Source: Deltaproteobacteria bacterium (lineage in GTDB: Bacteria > Desulfobacterota > Syntrophobacteria > BM002). From it: DNA of 64,000 nucleotides. Where the stretch lies: the NCBI GenBank assembly GCA_019309045.1, contig JAFDGZ010000009.1, forward strand, positions 17,695 through 81,694, in the 5' to 3' direction. Both the position numbers and the translations under genes were made by a program. Below are positions 44,596-53,275 of the stretch, one piece after another. How positions within the stretch are numbered: position 1 is the stretch's first letter; the number at the start of each line of letters is the position of its first letter. Under the pieces are notes generated by a model that saw only the letters and a program-made list of their open reading frames with translations, made no database searches and was not told the DNA's origin.

Positions 44596-45582
44596 GTGAA
44601 GAAAGTTTTTTTCGCACCTTCGAGCTGCGTTGAAAGAGCGGTTTCTATGGCAGCATTTGCTCTCCCAGAGGATTTTTTCGCAGAAGAGTTCTTGCAGGAG
44701 CTGCTGGAGCTGCTGCTGCGCAAGGCAACGGCCCTCGACCAACTGACAGCTAGAGACTTTGGACCGCGCATACTGCGACAGCAGGAAGCAGAAGCTCTTC
44801 TGGCAGAGGCTATGGAGATCTGCCATGAGCTCCTCCATTGGCAACCAGCTCAAACAGTGAAGCCACGCCTGGTGCTTACTCGGCGGCTCAGTAGATTATG
44901 GGGTCGGACGATGATCCTTTTTTTGCTGTTCGTTCCCCTCTCTATGCTGCTTTTTTTTCTGACAGCCAGAGTGGCAGATTCCTCCTCTGCCTACTGGCTT
45001 GTCCGCGGCGCCATTTTCTTCTTGCTCGCCGTTCCCCTTTTGATCCACAAACGCACCCGCATCAATATCGAACACCAGTGCGGCTATGTGAGAGATGCTA
45101 GAGGCCGCTCAGCTATTGTCATCGACCAGCTGCCCAGAGTCCAGTTGCAATCCTATCTTGCCCATGAGTACGCTCATCACCTCTATGCCGATAGGCAGGC
45201 GAGCGAGAGCCTGGTCTGGCGGCGGCATGGCTGGGCGCGACTGCTGCAGTGGCAGGCAGTCAAACAGCTGGCAGCGCGTTACCAGAACCCGGCTTTTCAC
45301 TACCATGCCCTCGAGCAGGTGGTGGCTGAGTTGAAGTTTGCCTGCGAGTTGATACTGCGCAGCAGGCAGAGAAAGATGCCCAGACCGTTGCAGCGCGTTC
45401 CCACTTTGTATCAAGCGAACCCCTTGCGACGTCTGCTCACCGGAGTGCCGGGATACAATACCAGCCGTCTTATTGAGCACGCCGTTGGTACTGCAAACGT
45501 CTTTGTCCGGGCGAAGCAAAGCGGTTTCGCCAGCGTCCTCAACGAGGAACTACTACAGTCCACAAGCAGCGCAGTCCACTGA
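44596..45582 (+). CDS. Membrane-bound HEYAHH metallopeptidase-like protein, unknown
   Basis: This protein of about 310-328 residues has two adjacent transmembrane helices (about 106-126, MILFLLFVPLSMLLFFL; and 132-150, LVRGAIFFLLAVPLLI). They are followed by a domain with SYLAHEYAHHLYADR, an HExxH zinc motif. The rest is helical and basic, with a C-terminal Arg-rich segment. The family is not recognised, and protease activity is inference. The start may be ATG 44647 (MAAFALPEDFF) rather than GTG 44596. It is divergent from the chelatase I gene, with only 29-80 bases between, so shared regulation is possible. Confidence 0.78.
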   Translation: MKKVFFAPSSCVERAVSMAAFALPEDFFAEEFLQELLELLLRKATALDQLTARDFGPRILRQQEAEALLAEAMEICHELLHWQPAQTVKPRLVLTRRLSRLWGRTMILFLLFVPLSMLLFFLTARVADSSSAYWLVRGAIFFLLAVPLLIHKRTRINIEHQCGYVRDARGRSAIVIDQLPRVQLQSYLAHEYAHHLYADRQASESLVWRRHGWARLLQWQAVKQLAARYQNPAFHYHALEQVVAELKFACELILRSRQRKMPRPLQRVPTLYQANPLRRLLTGVPGYNTSRLIEHAVGTANVFVRAKQSGFASVLNEELLQSTSSAVH

Positions 45583-45643
45583 CAGCCAGTCATCTTCATG
45601 CAAAGAACTCCAGTTGGGACATAACTGGCCTCGCAATTAATCA

Positions 45644-45672
45644 TTGAAAAAGAGCAACTGGTGTGCTAAAGA
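45644..45672 (+). promoter_or_regulatory. Candidate sigma-70 promoter of LIV transporter operon
   Basis: TTGAAA (45644-45649) and TAAAGA (45667-45672), with a 17-base spacer, lie about 80 bases before livK. Confidence 0.35.
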
Positions 45673-45752
45673 ATTGATTTATTTGTTTCCCAGCCAAATC
45701 AATATGCGTACCCAGAAAGCAGGTTGTCACCCAATCAAAAGGGAGGAGAGGA

Positions 45753-46925
45753 ATGAAAAAGAGTTCTATAATTGTTGTGACGTTGCTGGCCGTGGCACTC
45801 ATTGTGTCGCCCTCGGTATGGGCAAAGCAAAAGCTTATCAAAATTGGAATCAACGCACCTTTGACCGGAGACATCCCTAAAGTTGGCGAAGGAACCAAGT
45901 ACGCAGCTCAAATGTGGCTGGAGGATATCAAAGCCGCAGGTGGCCTGGAGGTGGGCGGCAAGAAGTACCCGGTGGAACTGGTTATCGAGGATAATGAATC
46001 CAAGGCCGAGTCTGCGGTGAAGGCGAACACCAAGATGATCACCGAAGACGAAGTGCTGGCAATCGTTGGGCCGCAGGCCTCCAAACAGGCGGTGCCTGCC
46101 GGTGATGTGGCCAACAACTACAAGACGCCTATGATCAGTCCGTGGTCCACCAATCCGGATACCACCAAAAATCGACCGTACGTGTTTCGTGGCTGCTTTC
46201 TCGATCCTTTCCAGGGACCGGTGTTGGCCAATTTTATCACCAAAGAATTTGGTTTCAGTAAAGCGGCGGTGCTCTATGATGTGGCCAGCGATTACCCGAA
46301 AGGTCTGGCCGAGTTTTTCAAACAGGCGTGGGAGAAAATCCACGGGCCAGGTTCAGTGGTGGCTTTCGAAAGCTTCACCACCAAAGATGCAGACTTCAGT
46401 TCACAGCTCACCAAGATTATTCGCTCGGGTGCCCAGGTGCTGTTCGTACCGCAATATTACAACGAGGTGGCTCTCATTGTGCAGCAGGCTCACGAACTCG
46501 GCTGGAACAAGCCGATCGTTGGCAGCGACAGTTGGGGTTCTGCCGAGACGGTCAAGCTGTGCGGCAAAGACTGCTACGGTCTGTTCTTCAGCACCCACTA
46601 CGCGGCAGCCGGGGCTACCGGGGCAACCAAAGCCTTTATTGATCGGTACAAGAAAAAATACGGCTATGTTCCAGATGACGTGGCTGCCCTGACCTGGGAT
46701 TCACTGCGCATCGTCCAGCAGGCGATCCAATCGTGCGGCAAAATTACAGGCAACATCGAGAAGGATCGCCTGTGTGTGCGTGATGCTCTGGCAAAGATCA
46801 AAGAGTTCGACGGCATTACCGGCAAGATGACTTTTACCGAAGACGGCGATCCGATCAAGTGTGCCGTGATTGTGAAGATCAGCGACAAGGGAGAATACGA
46901 GTTTTACAAATCAGTTTGCCCGTAA
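45753..46925 (+). CDS. livK: Branched-chain amino acid ABC transporter substrate-binding protein
   Basis: This 390-residue periplasmic binding protein of the LivJ/LivK type has a Sec signal peptide (MKKSSIIVVTLLAVALIVSPSVWA) ending before KQKLIKIG. The first lobe begins GINAPLTGDIPKVGEGTKYAAQ, and IVGPQASKQAVPAGDVANN is the typical ligand-loop region. GGAGAGGA precedes the ATG. It heads a livKHMGF operon and is followed by a strong hairpin. The ligand is predicted to be leucine, isoleucine or valine, but members also bind other amides or aromatic compounds. The neighbouring leucine-type catabolic genes support a branched-chain amino acid. Confidence 0.93.
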   Translation: MKKSSIIVVTLLAVALIVSPSVWAKQKLIKIGINAPLTGDIPKVGEGTKYAAQMWLEDIKAAGGLEVGGKKYPVELVIEDNESKAESAVKANTKMITEDEVLAIVGPQASKQAVPAGDVANNYKTPMISPWSTNPDTTKNRPYVFRGCFLDPFQGPVLANFITKEFGFSKAAVLYDVASDYPKGLAEFFKQAWEKIHGPGSVVAFESFTTKDADFSSQLTKIIRSGAQVLFVPQYYNEVALIVQQAHELGWNKPIVGSDSWGSAETVKLCGKDCYGLFFSTHYAAAGATGATKAFIDRYKKKYGYVPDDVAALTWDSLRIVQQAIQSCGKITGNIEKDRLCVRDALAKIKEFDGITGKMTFTEDGDPIKCAVIVKISDKGEYEFYKSVCP

Positions 46926-47002
46926 GGTGAGGTGAGGGCGACGGCTATTTTCCAGTTCGCCATCTCCACCTACCCTGAGAACACACCTCCTGCAGGTGGC
47001 AC

Positions 47003-47029
47003 GGGCCAGGGCGCTTCATGCCCTGGCCC
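47003..47029 (+). terminator. Strong hairpin between livK and livH, likely partial terminator
   Basis: GGGCCAGGGC (47003-47012) pairs perfectly with GCCCTGGCCC (47020-47029) around a 7-base loop and is followed by a T/G run (GTTGTTTTGTTTT). It sits 77 bases after livK and would give less transporter than binding protein. Confidence 0.7.
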
Positions 47030-47197
47030 CGTTGTTTTGTTTTCCCAAAGACATTGCCACAGAACGGTTTGGGGGAAATACTTATGGGTAGAGCTGCAGC
47101 CAAGAGAATAACTTCTAATTTTCAACCAAATAGCCCAATAAAGTCCTTCCTCTTGGCTCTGCGGCTGCCTCAAGCATACAAACCGGAGTAGATCGGC

Positions 47198-48121
47198 ATG
47201 GGATTCTTTTTGCAAAATTTGATAAATGCTTTGCAGTGGGGCAGCTTTTATGCCCTCATTGCCCTGGGCTATTCCATGGTCTATGGTGTTCTCATGCTCT
47301 TTAACTTCGCTCATGGCGACATCTTTATGGTGGGCGCCTACATAGGTTTCGGTATAGCCTCTGGCCTGTTGGCTCTCACCGCGCTGGGAGGAATCGTTCT
47401 TCCCAGCTGGTTGATCCTGGTGCTCACCATTATCATTTCCATGTTTCTTACCTCTTTTGTGGGGATGATCGTGGAAAGGGTGGGGTACAGGCCCCTGCGT
47501 GATGCGCCGCGAGCCTCTGCCGCTATTACTGGTCTGATGATCGGCATTATTCTGGAGACGGGCAACCTGGCGCTTCTCGGGGCGAGAAGAGTGAGGTTTC
47601 CAACCTTGATCCAATCCACCACTTATGACATTGGGGGCGTGTTCGTAACCAACAAGAAGATCATGATCGTCGTGGTTTCCATTGCTCTCATGTTTGCCCT
47701 GCATCAGTTCGTGCGCAAGAGCAAGTGGGGCATGGCCATGAGGGCTATGGCCTTCGACTATGTGGTGGTGCCTCTGCTGGGAGTGCCAATCAACACCATT
47801 GCTCGCTTGACCTTTGCCATTGGATCTGCTCTTGCTGCTGCGGCTGGGATACTCTTTGGAGTTGCCTATCCAGTGCTGGATCCATATATGGGCATCGTTT
47901 TTGGTTGGAAGGCCTTTGTGGCTGCTATTCTAGGAGGAAGGGGCTCCATTCTCGGAGCAACGCTTGCAGGCTTTTTGCTCGGTTTTATAGAGATTTTCGT
48001 AGCCATGATCTTTCCCTCGACTCTGCGAGATTTCATTGCCTATTCCATAATATTGCTGATTCTGACCTTCAGGCCACACGGCTTCTTTGGAGAGCCATAC
48101 AGTGCCAGGTTGAGGCTTTAG
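47198..48121 (+). CDS. livH: Branched-chain amino acid ABC permease, LivH type
   Basis: This 307-residue inner-membrane permease has about eight hydrophobic helices and the family start LINALQWGSFYALIALGYSMVYGVL. FNFAHGDIFMVGAYIGF and the C-terminal GVAYPVLDPYMGIVFGWKAFVAAILGGRGSILGA (EAA-like coupling region) are typical of LivH. It pairs with LivM downstream (about 80 bases). The 272-base gap before it carries the hairpin listed above. Confidence 0.94.
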   Translation: MGFFLQNLINALQWGSFYALIALGYSMVYGVLMLFNFAHGDIFMVGAYIGFGIASGLLALTALGGIVLPSWLILVLTIIISMFLTSFVGMIVERVGYRPLRDAPRASAAITGLMIGIILETGNLALLGARRVRFPTLIQSTTYDIGGVFVTNKKIMIVVVSIALMFALHQFVRKSKWGMAMRAMAFDYVVVPLLGVPINTIARLTFAIGSALAAAAGILFGVAYPVLDPYMGIVFGWKAFVAAILGGRGSILGATLAGFLLGFIEIFVAMIFPSTLRDFIAYSIILLILTFRPHGFFGEPYSARLRL

Positions 48122-48207
48122 GGAAATCTCAGCTGTTGGCGGCAACAGAATTTACTCTTGAGGTTGGCTGAGGTGATGGTGGGGCTGATGGTTGCAGGAA
48201 ATTGACA

Positions 48208-49503
48208 GTGAAAGAGAAGATTGCTGGTTCTCCTTTAGAAACAACATCATCGAAAGGTAAACTTCTGGCGTTTTTTGCCCAGGTGCCCCTGTTGGGTTGG
48301 CTTTTTGGGGCCCTGACCGCTGTGCTGGCAGAGCAGTTTCTTGGCAGCCAACTTGTGGACTTGTTGGGGCTTCCCAAGATCCCTGTTCTTTTTGGCTGCA
48401 TGATAGTGCTCAAGAAGCCGCTGCTGGTGCCTGGAACCCTGGCATATGTGCTGTGCATCTATTTGCTGCCGCTGGCAATTGTCGCCAGGATGGCTGCTCC
48501 TTGGTGGAACAAGATCGCCGGCTACCTCTACAGATTGTCTCCCTCTGTGGCCGTGATCGTTCACCTGGTTCTGATGTATGCCATCCTTCATATCTGGTCA
48601 GGAATCAGCGCCTACCGCCTCCTGACTGTCAAATTGACTATGATCGCTGTGATGGTGACCCTGAGCCTCAACGTAATCAACGGCTACATGGGAGAGTTTT
48701 CCTGTTCGCATCCCGGCTTTCTTGCCCTGGGCGCCTATACCGCCTCTGTATTCACTCTGTTATTTTTTGCCAACGACAAGATCTTCGGTACGGCCTTACT
48801 GCCCGCCAGTTTGGGCCCTTTTCTTTTCCCCCTGGCACTTATTTTGGGAGGACTGGTGGCTGCCCTGGGTGCCCTGGCCATTGCGGTGCCTTCTTTTCGA
48901 ACGCGCGGCGACTATCTGGCAATCATCTCCCTTGCCTTCATGTTCATTGTCAAGAGCATGATCGAGAACCTGGAAATTGTGGGCGGCCCGCGCGGCTTGA
49001 GCAGCCAGCCAAACTATGTCAATCTACCTACCGTGTTCATCTGGACTGTTCTCTGTGTCTGGATCATCAACAATTTTGTTCGTTCCACCGTAGGAAAAGC
49101 CCTGAACGCCGTGCGCGACGATGAGATGGCAGCCGACGCCATGACCGTGAACACCAGGAGGACCAAAGTAGTGGCCTTCCTCTTTGCGGCATTTTGGGCC
49201 GGCATTGCAGGCGGCCTTTTTGCCCATGTGCTGCGCTATGTAAATCCCAGCACCTTTGGCATTCAAAAGCTGGCAGAAGTGCTGGCAATGGTTTATTTTG
49301 GTGGACTCAACTCGGTCTATGGCTCTGTGGTCGGCGCCGTCAGTTTGAGTATGCTCAGTGAGGCTCTGCGGCCTCTGGAGCTTTTCAAATGGATCATCAT
49401 TCCACTGCTGCTCATCCTGGTGATGATTTTTCGACCAACGGGGTTGATCGCCTTCACGGAGTTCGATGTAAAGGGCTTGATTCGGCCGAAGGGGAAGGAA
49501 TAG
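48208..49503 (+). CDS. livM: Branched-chain amino acid ABC permease, LivM type
   Basis: The second permease subunit has 431 residues from GTG 48208, which has AGGAA seven bases upstream; TTG 48202 is also in frame. About ten hydrophobic helices are visible. The first 120 residues form an N-terminal extension with extra helices, as in E. coli LivM (425). The conserved LivM core starts LLTVKLTMIAVMVTLSLNVINGYMGEFSCSHPGF and ends in VLAMVYFGGLNSVYGSVVGA. It overlaps nothing. livG follows 73 bases later. Confidence 0.93.
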   Translation: MKEKIAGSPLETTSSKGKLLAFFAQVPLLGWLFGALTAVLAEQFLGSQLVDLLGLPKIPVLFGCMIVLKKPLLVPGTLAYVLCIYLLPLAIVARMAAPWWNKIAGYLYRLSPSVAVIVHLVLMYAILHIWSGISAYRLLTVKLTMIAVMVTLSLNVINGYMGEFSCSHPGFLALGAYTASVFTLLFFANDKIFGTALLPASLGPFLFPLALILGGLVAALGALAIAVPSFRTRGDYLAIISLAFMFIVKSMIENLEIVGGPRGLSSQPNYVNLPTVFIWTVLCVWIINNFVRSTVGKALNAVRDDEMAADAMTVNTRRTKVVAFLFAAFWAGIAGGLFAHVLRYVNPSTFGIQKLAEVLAMVYFGGLNSVYGSVVGAVSLSMLSEALRPLELFKWIIIPLLLILVMIFRPTGLIAFTEFDVKGLIRPKGKE

Positions 49504-49576
49504 AAAAAGATGGCGGCAGACGGATCCTTCACTGGTTCGAAGGAAGCCGGTGCAGCACCAAGTAGAAGATGGTAAC

Positions 49577-50347
49577 ATGGCACTTCTTGAGATAAAAGAA
49601 ATGAGCCACGACTTTGGCGGACTGCGGGCGGTGAACAACTACCATCTCAAGCTGGAGCCGGGCCAAATCAGAGGTCTCATCGGTCCCAACGGTGCGGGCA
49701 AGACCACTATTTTCAACCTGGTCACTGGCATTTACACACCAACTCAAGGAGAGATCCTCCTGGACGGCAAATCAATCGTGGGACTCAAACCCTATCAGAT
49801 TGCCGCCATGGGTCTAGGCAGGACCTTTCAGAACCTCAGGCTGTGGCGGCACATGACAGTGCTCGAGCACGTGAAAATGGCCAGATATTCGAAGATCTCC
49901 TATGGACTTGTGGGTGCTTTTCTGGGCACTGCCAGAAGACAGCAGGAGGAGGCAGAAATTGAAGAAAAGGCTTACAGCCTCCTTGAGCTAGTGGGAGTGA
50001 GCCAGCATGCCAACCAGCGGGTGCTCAACCTGCCGTATGGTGATCAGCGGCGGGTGGAAATGGCCAGGGCCCTGGCCATTGAACCGCGGATTCTTTTTCT
50101 CGATGAACCTACAGCGGGCATGAATCCGGAAGAGCTCATCCAGATGATGGAAATCATTCGCCGCATACATCACGAGCTGGGAGTGGCAATTTTTCTCATT
50201 GAGCATCGGCTCAAGATGGTTATGGAACTCTGCGAGATCATTCAGACCCTGGTGTTCGGCGAAGTGATCGCTGAGGGTGAGCCTGAAGAAATTCAAAATA
50301 ATCCCAAAGTGATAGAAGCATACCTGGGCAAGGAGATGGTTTTGTAA
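49577..50347 (+). CDS. livG: Branched-chain amino acid ABC ATPase, LivG
   Basis: This 256-residue ATPase starts MALLEIKEMSHDFGG at ATG 49577. Walker A is LIGPNGAGKTT, the Q-loop is GLGRTFQNLRLWRHMT, the signature is LPYGDQRRVEMARAL and Walker B is ILFLDEPTAGMN. The H-loop is LIEHRLKMVM. The LPYGDQRR form replaces the usual LSGGQ, a normal LivG variation. The stop overlaps the livF start by one base (taATG), so the pair is coupled. The two ATPases presumably form a heterodimer. Confidence 0.94.
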   Translation: MALLEIKEMSHDFGGLRAVNNYHLKLEPGQIRGLIGPNGAGKTTIFNLVTGIYTPTQGEILLDGKSIVGLKPYQIAAMGLGRTFQNLRLWRHMTVLEHVKMARYSKISYGLVGAFLGTARRQQEEAEIEEKAYSLLELVGVSQHANQRVLNLPYGDQRRVEMARALAIEPRILFLDEPTAGMNPEELIQMMEIIRRIHHELGVAIFLIEHRLKMVMELCEIIQTLVFGEVIAEGEPEEIQNNPKVIEAYLGKEMVL

Positions 50348-51063
50348 TGTTGCTGGTCGAAAACCTCCGGGTCTCATATGGAAATATTCGGGCTCTGCAC
50401 GGCATAGATTTTGACCTGCAAGAAGGGGAGATCGTCTGTATTATTGGCGCCAATGGTGCCGGCAAGAGCACCACGCTGCGGGCAATATCGCGGCTGGTTC
50501 CTGTTGAGCCTGGCAGCAAGCTGACCTACAACGGGGAAGACCTGTTGAAACACCCTGCCGACAAAGTGGTGAGCAAGTTTGGCATCTCTCATGTGCCCGA
50601 AGGAAGACGAGTATTCGACAACCTGACGGTGTTGGAAAACCTCAAACTGGCCACTTTTTCCCGGAAAGACGGCGCTCGTCGAATACTTCAAGATCTCGAG
50701 AGAGTCTTTGCCATCTTTCCACGGTTGGAGGAGAGAAGGCTGCAAAAGGCCGGCACCTTGAGCGGCGGCGAACAGCAGATGCTGGCCATAGGCAGGGCTT
50801 TCATGAGCGGCCGCAACGTAATGTTATTGGACGAGCCGTCCATGGGCCTGGCACCTTTACTGATGCTGCACGTCTTTGAAGCGCTCAAGGAAATCAACCA
50901 GGAGGACGGCACCACCATTCTTCTTGTGGAGCAAAACGCCCAACTCGCCCTGCAGTTTGCTCGCAGGGGGTATGTCCTGGAAAACGGCCGCTTAGTGATG
51001 CAGGGGGATTCGGCTTCCTTGCTGGCGGATCCCGAGGTAAAAAAGGCATATCTGGGCGGTTGA
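50347..51063 (+). CDS. livF: Branched-chain amino acid ABC ATPase, LivF
   Basis: This 238-residue ATPase has Walker A IGANGAGKSTTLRAI, SHVPEGRRVFDNLTV (the LivF-specific PEGR segment), signature LSGGEQQMLAIGRAF, Walker B VMLLDEPSMGLAP and H-loop LVEQNAQLAL. It ends the transporter operon and abuts the oppositely oriented acyl-CoA dehydrogenase gene, only 14 bases away, with no visible terminator between them. Confidence 0.95.
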   Translation: MLLVENLRVSYGNIRALHGIDFDLQEGEIVCIIGANGAGKSTTLRAISRLVPVEPGSKLTYNGEDLLKHPADKVVSKFGISHVPEGRRVFDNLTVLENLKLATFSRKDGARRILQDLERVFAIFPRLEERRLQKAGTLSGGEQQMLAIGRAFMSGRNVMLLDEPSMGLAPLLMLHVFEALKEINQEDGTTILLVEQNAQLALQFARRGYVLENGRLVMQGDSASLLADPEVKKAYLGG

Positions 51064-51077
51064 GGAGTTTTGCCGGC

Positions 51078-52229
51078 CTAGAGAGCACCAATCAGCCTGG
51101 CGATCACCAGGCGCATAATCTCCGAGGTGCCCTCGCCAATTTCCAGCAGCTTCTGGTCCCGATAGAAGCGTTCCACCTCGAAGTCCTTCATGAGGCCGTA
51201 GCCGCCGTGCAGCTGCACGGCGTGATTGGCGCAGCGGCCCATCACCTCCGAACAGAACAGTTTGGCCATGGCTGCCTCTCTGGTGAAGGGTTTGCCCCTG
51301 TCCTTGAGCCAGCATGCTTTGTAGAGAAGGAGTCTGGCCAGTTCGATCTCGGTGGCCATATCAGCGAGTTTGAAGGCGTTTACCTGAAACTGGGCAATGG
51401 GGCGGTTGAACTGGATACGTTCTTTGGCATACTTCAAGGACCGTTCGTAGCAACCCTGGGCGCCGCCGAGGCCCATGGCAGCGATAGCCAGCCTGCCGCG
51501 GTCCAGAGTCTGCAGCATCTGGTGAAAGCCTTCTCCCTGCTTGCCCAGGAGATTTTCTCTGGGGACTCGACAGTCGTCGAAATAGAGTTCGCTGGTATTG
51601 GAGGCGCGCCAGACCATCTTGCCCTTCATTTCTCGGGCTTCGTAGCCGGCAGTGCCATTCTCCACCAGGATGCAGCTCAATTCTTTCTTGCCGTCCTCCC
51701 TGAGACCAGTTTTCGCCAGTATTGTGGTGCCGAGGGAAATCTCACTGGAGGCATTGGTGATAAAAATTTTGCTGCCGTTGATCACCCAGTGGTCGCCGTC
51801 CAGAACTGCAGTGGTTTGGGTATTGCCAGCGTCAGAGCCGGCATTTGCTTCCGTGAGACCGAAGCCCCACAGGGCTTCGCCACTGCAGAGCTTGGGGAGA
51901 TATTTGCGCTTCTGCTCTTCAGTGCCGAATTCATAAATGGGGCCGATGCCCAGAGAGTTGGCAGCTGCCACGGTGGCTGCCTGCGAGCCGTCAACTCGGG
52001 CCAGCTCTTCGGTGGCGATAATGTAGCCCAGGTAGTCGAGACCCTGTCCGCCGTAAGTTTCCGGGACAACCATGCCGAAGAGCCCCAGTTCACCCATAGC
52101 CCGGGTCAATTCTACGGAAAACTCTTCTCGGGCATCGAGCTCCATTGCCCTGGGGCGTATTTCTCGTTCAGCAAAGCTGCGGACTGTGCTTCGCAAGATT
52201 TCATGTTCTGTGGAGACGGTGAAGTCCAT
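51078..52229 (-). CDS. Acyl-CoA dehydrogenase, short-chain/SCAD-like type
   Basis: This 383-residue flavoprotein starts MDFTVSTEHEILRSTVRSFA with AGGAG five bases upstream. GLTEANAGSDAGNTQTTA is the substrate/FAD signature, and ERIQFNRPIAQFQV and the C-terminal LEIGEGTSEIMRLVIARLI are conserved. Context (LIV transporter, carboxyltransferase, methylglutaconyl hydratase, lyase) suggests isovaleryl-CoA. However, IVD-type enzymes have Ala at the EGTSE position and a Glu in LDLER. Here the pattern is GEGTSE and LDRGR, so the catalytic base is placed as in SCAD. Substrate assignment is therefore open. It is divergent from the XRE-cupin regulator. Confidence 0.92.
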   Translation of the reverse strand: MDFTVSTEHEILRSTVRSFAEREIRPRAMELDAREEFSVELTRAMGELGLFGMVVPETYGGQGLDYLGYIIATEELARVDGSQAATVAAANSLGIGPIYEFGTEEQKRKYLPKLCSGEALWGFGLTEANAGSDAGNTQTTAVLDGDHWVINGSKIFITNASSEISLGTTILAKTGLREDGKKELSCILVENGTAGYEAREMKGKMVWRASNTSELYFDDCRVPRENLLGKQGEGFHQMLQTLDRGRLAIAAMGLGGAQGCYERSLKYAKERIQFNRPIAQFQVNAFKLADMATEIELARLLLYKACWLKDRGKPFTREAAMAKLFCSEVMGRCANHAVQLHGGYGLMKDFEVERFYRDQKLLEIGEGTSEIMRLVIARLIGAL

Positions 52230-52400
52230 GTCAACTCCTGAGATCATCTGCAGGCAAAAAGCCTGGATGAACAACAGCAAGACTGTTGTCCGGGGAAAAT
52301 GGTGTCAGAGCCATGGAAATTTTGCGGCAGCAGAAGGGTTTCCGGGGAGATCTTGCCGGTGCCATCCCACGGCAGGCCATCCCCGCTTTCGACTTTTCCT

Positions 52401-52429
52401 TTGCAAACGACACGCTAAACGCGTTATCA
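52401..52429 (+). promoter_or_regulatory. Promoter with palindromic operator for XRE-cupin gene
   Basis: TTGCAA (52401-52406) and TTATCA (52424-52429) are 17 bases apart. The perfect palindrome AACGCGTT (52418-52425) overlaps the spacer and the -10, which would suit autoregulation by the HTH protein encoded downstream. It sits in the 278-base region shared with the divergent acyl-CoA dehydrogenase gene. Confidence 0.35.
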
Positions 52430-52507
52430 TTAGTGATCTGCCGCAGCTGTTCGTCGGCTGTCCAAGTGTTCATTTGATGAAAACCTCTGGCCTGGTGGAG
52501 CACATTC

Positions 52508-53206
52508 ATGGGTAAAGCAGGCATGAGACCTCCTTCTGATGAGGGCAAGAAACCGCACTCCTCCTATCCTCAGGAGCCGCACGAACAGGAATTCCTCGAG
52601 GGAATCAGCAAGACTTCTGCCTATGCCCCCGAGCCAGAAGAACCAACAGGCATTGGGGAGCGGATCAGGAAGCTTCGGCATCTCAGGGGCCTTTCTCTTG
52701 CCGAGGTGAGCCGCAGAACCGGTCTTGCAGAAAAAGTTCTCCAGGATGTGGAAGCAGATGCCATAGCACCGCCTCTGGGTACTCTGGTCAAATTGGCCAG
52801 AGCCATGCACATGAAAATGGGGCAGCTGCTCACTGATGGTGAACCGAAATCCTTTGTCATCACTCGCAAACATGAAGGCAAGCCAGTGAGCAGACGGGCC
52901 GCTCAGCAACAAGACAGGTACGGCTACTCCTATCTTTCTCTGACCCCCGGGATGAGCGACCGCAGTATGGAGCCTTTCCTGGTGACACTGGCCCCCACCG
53001 AGGAGGAACTCCCGGGATCGGTGCATGAAGGAGAAGAGTTTCTCTATGTGCTGGAAGGGGAAATGGAAGTGATCATCGGTGAACATCGCGATGTGCTCTA
53101 TCCAGGAGATTCCATTTATTATCATTCCTCCACTCCCCACCTGGTCAAATGCCACCGCAGCACACCCACCCGCATCATTGCAGTGCTCTTTGCTGAAACC
53201 ACCTGA
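52508..53206 (+). CDS. XRE-family regulator with C-terminal cupin domain
   Basis: This 232-residue protein has a disordered N-terminus of about 48 residues rich in Pro, Glu and Ser. An XRE helix-turn-helix follows (GERIRKLRHLRGLSLAEVSRRTGLAEKVLQ, about 50-80), then a cupin barrel (LPGSVHEGEEFLYVLEGEMEV, ISDVLYPGDSIYYHSSTPH-like region) with metal-binding His/Glu positions. Such proteins sense small molecules and regulate nearby catabolic genes. GTGGAG precedes the ATG. Its position between the acyl-CoA dehydrogenase and the lyase/carboxylase genes suggests it controls the leucine-type module. This is inference from location. Confidence 0.88.
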   Translation: MGKAGMRPPSDEGKKPHSSYPQEPHEQEFLEGISKTSAYAPEPEEPTGIGERIRKLRHLRGLSLAEVSRRTGLAEKVLQDVEADAIAPPLGTLVKLARAMHMKMGQLLTDGEPKSFVITRKHEGKPVSRRAAQQQDRYGYSYLSLTPGMSDRSMEPFLVTLAPTEEELPGSVHEGEEFLYVLEGEMEVIIGEHRDVLYPGDSIYYHSSTPHLVKCHRSTPTRIIAVLFAETT

Positions 53207-53213
53207 ACTGCGG

Positions 53214-53260
53214 GCTCGGCCCTGCCGCGGGGAGGTGCGCTGCTGCGGGCAAGGCCGAGC
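53214..53260. terminator. Bidirectional hairpin between convergent genes
   Basis: GCTCGGCC (53214-53221) pairs with GGCCGAGC (53253-53260), with further G/C pairing inside. It lies between the stops of the XRE-cupin gene (53206) and the lyase gene (53276). There is no T-run. Confidence 0.45.
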
Positions 53261-53275
53261 GGCTGGCAGCGCTGC

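Noticed and set aside
51060..52241. 393-codon plus-strand frame antisense to the short-chain acyl-CoA dehydrogenase
   Set aside because: It is a shadow ORF; the minus-strand protein has full family signatures and an SD.
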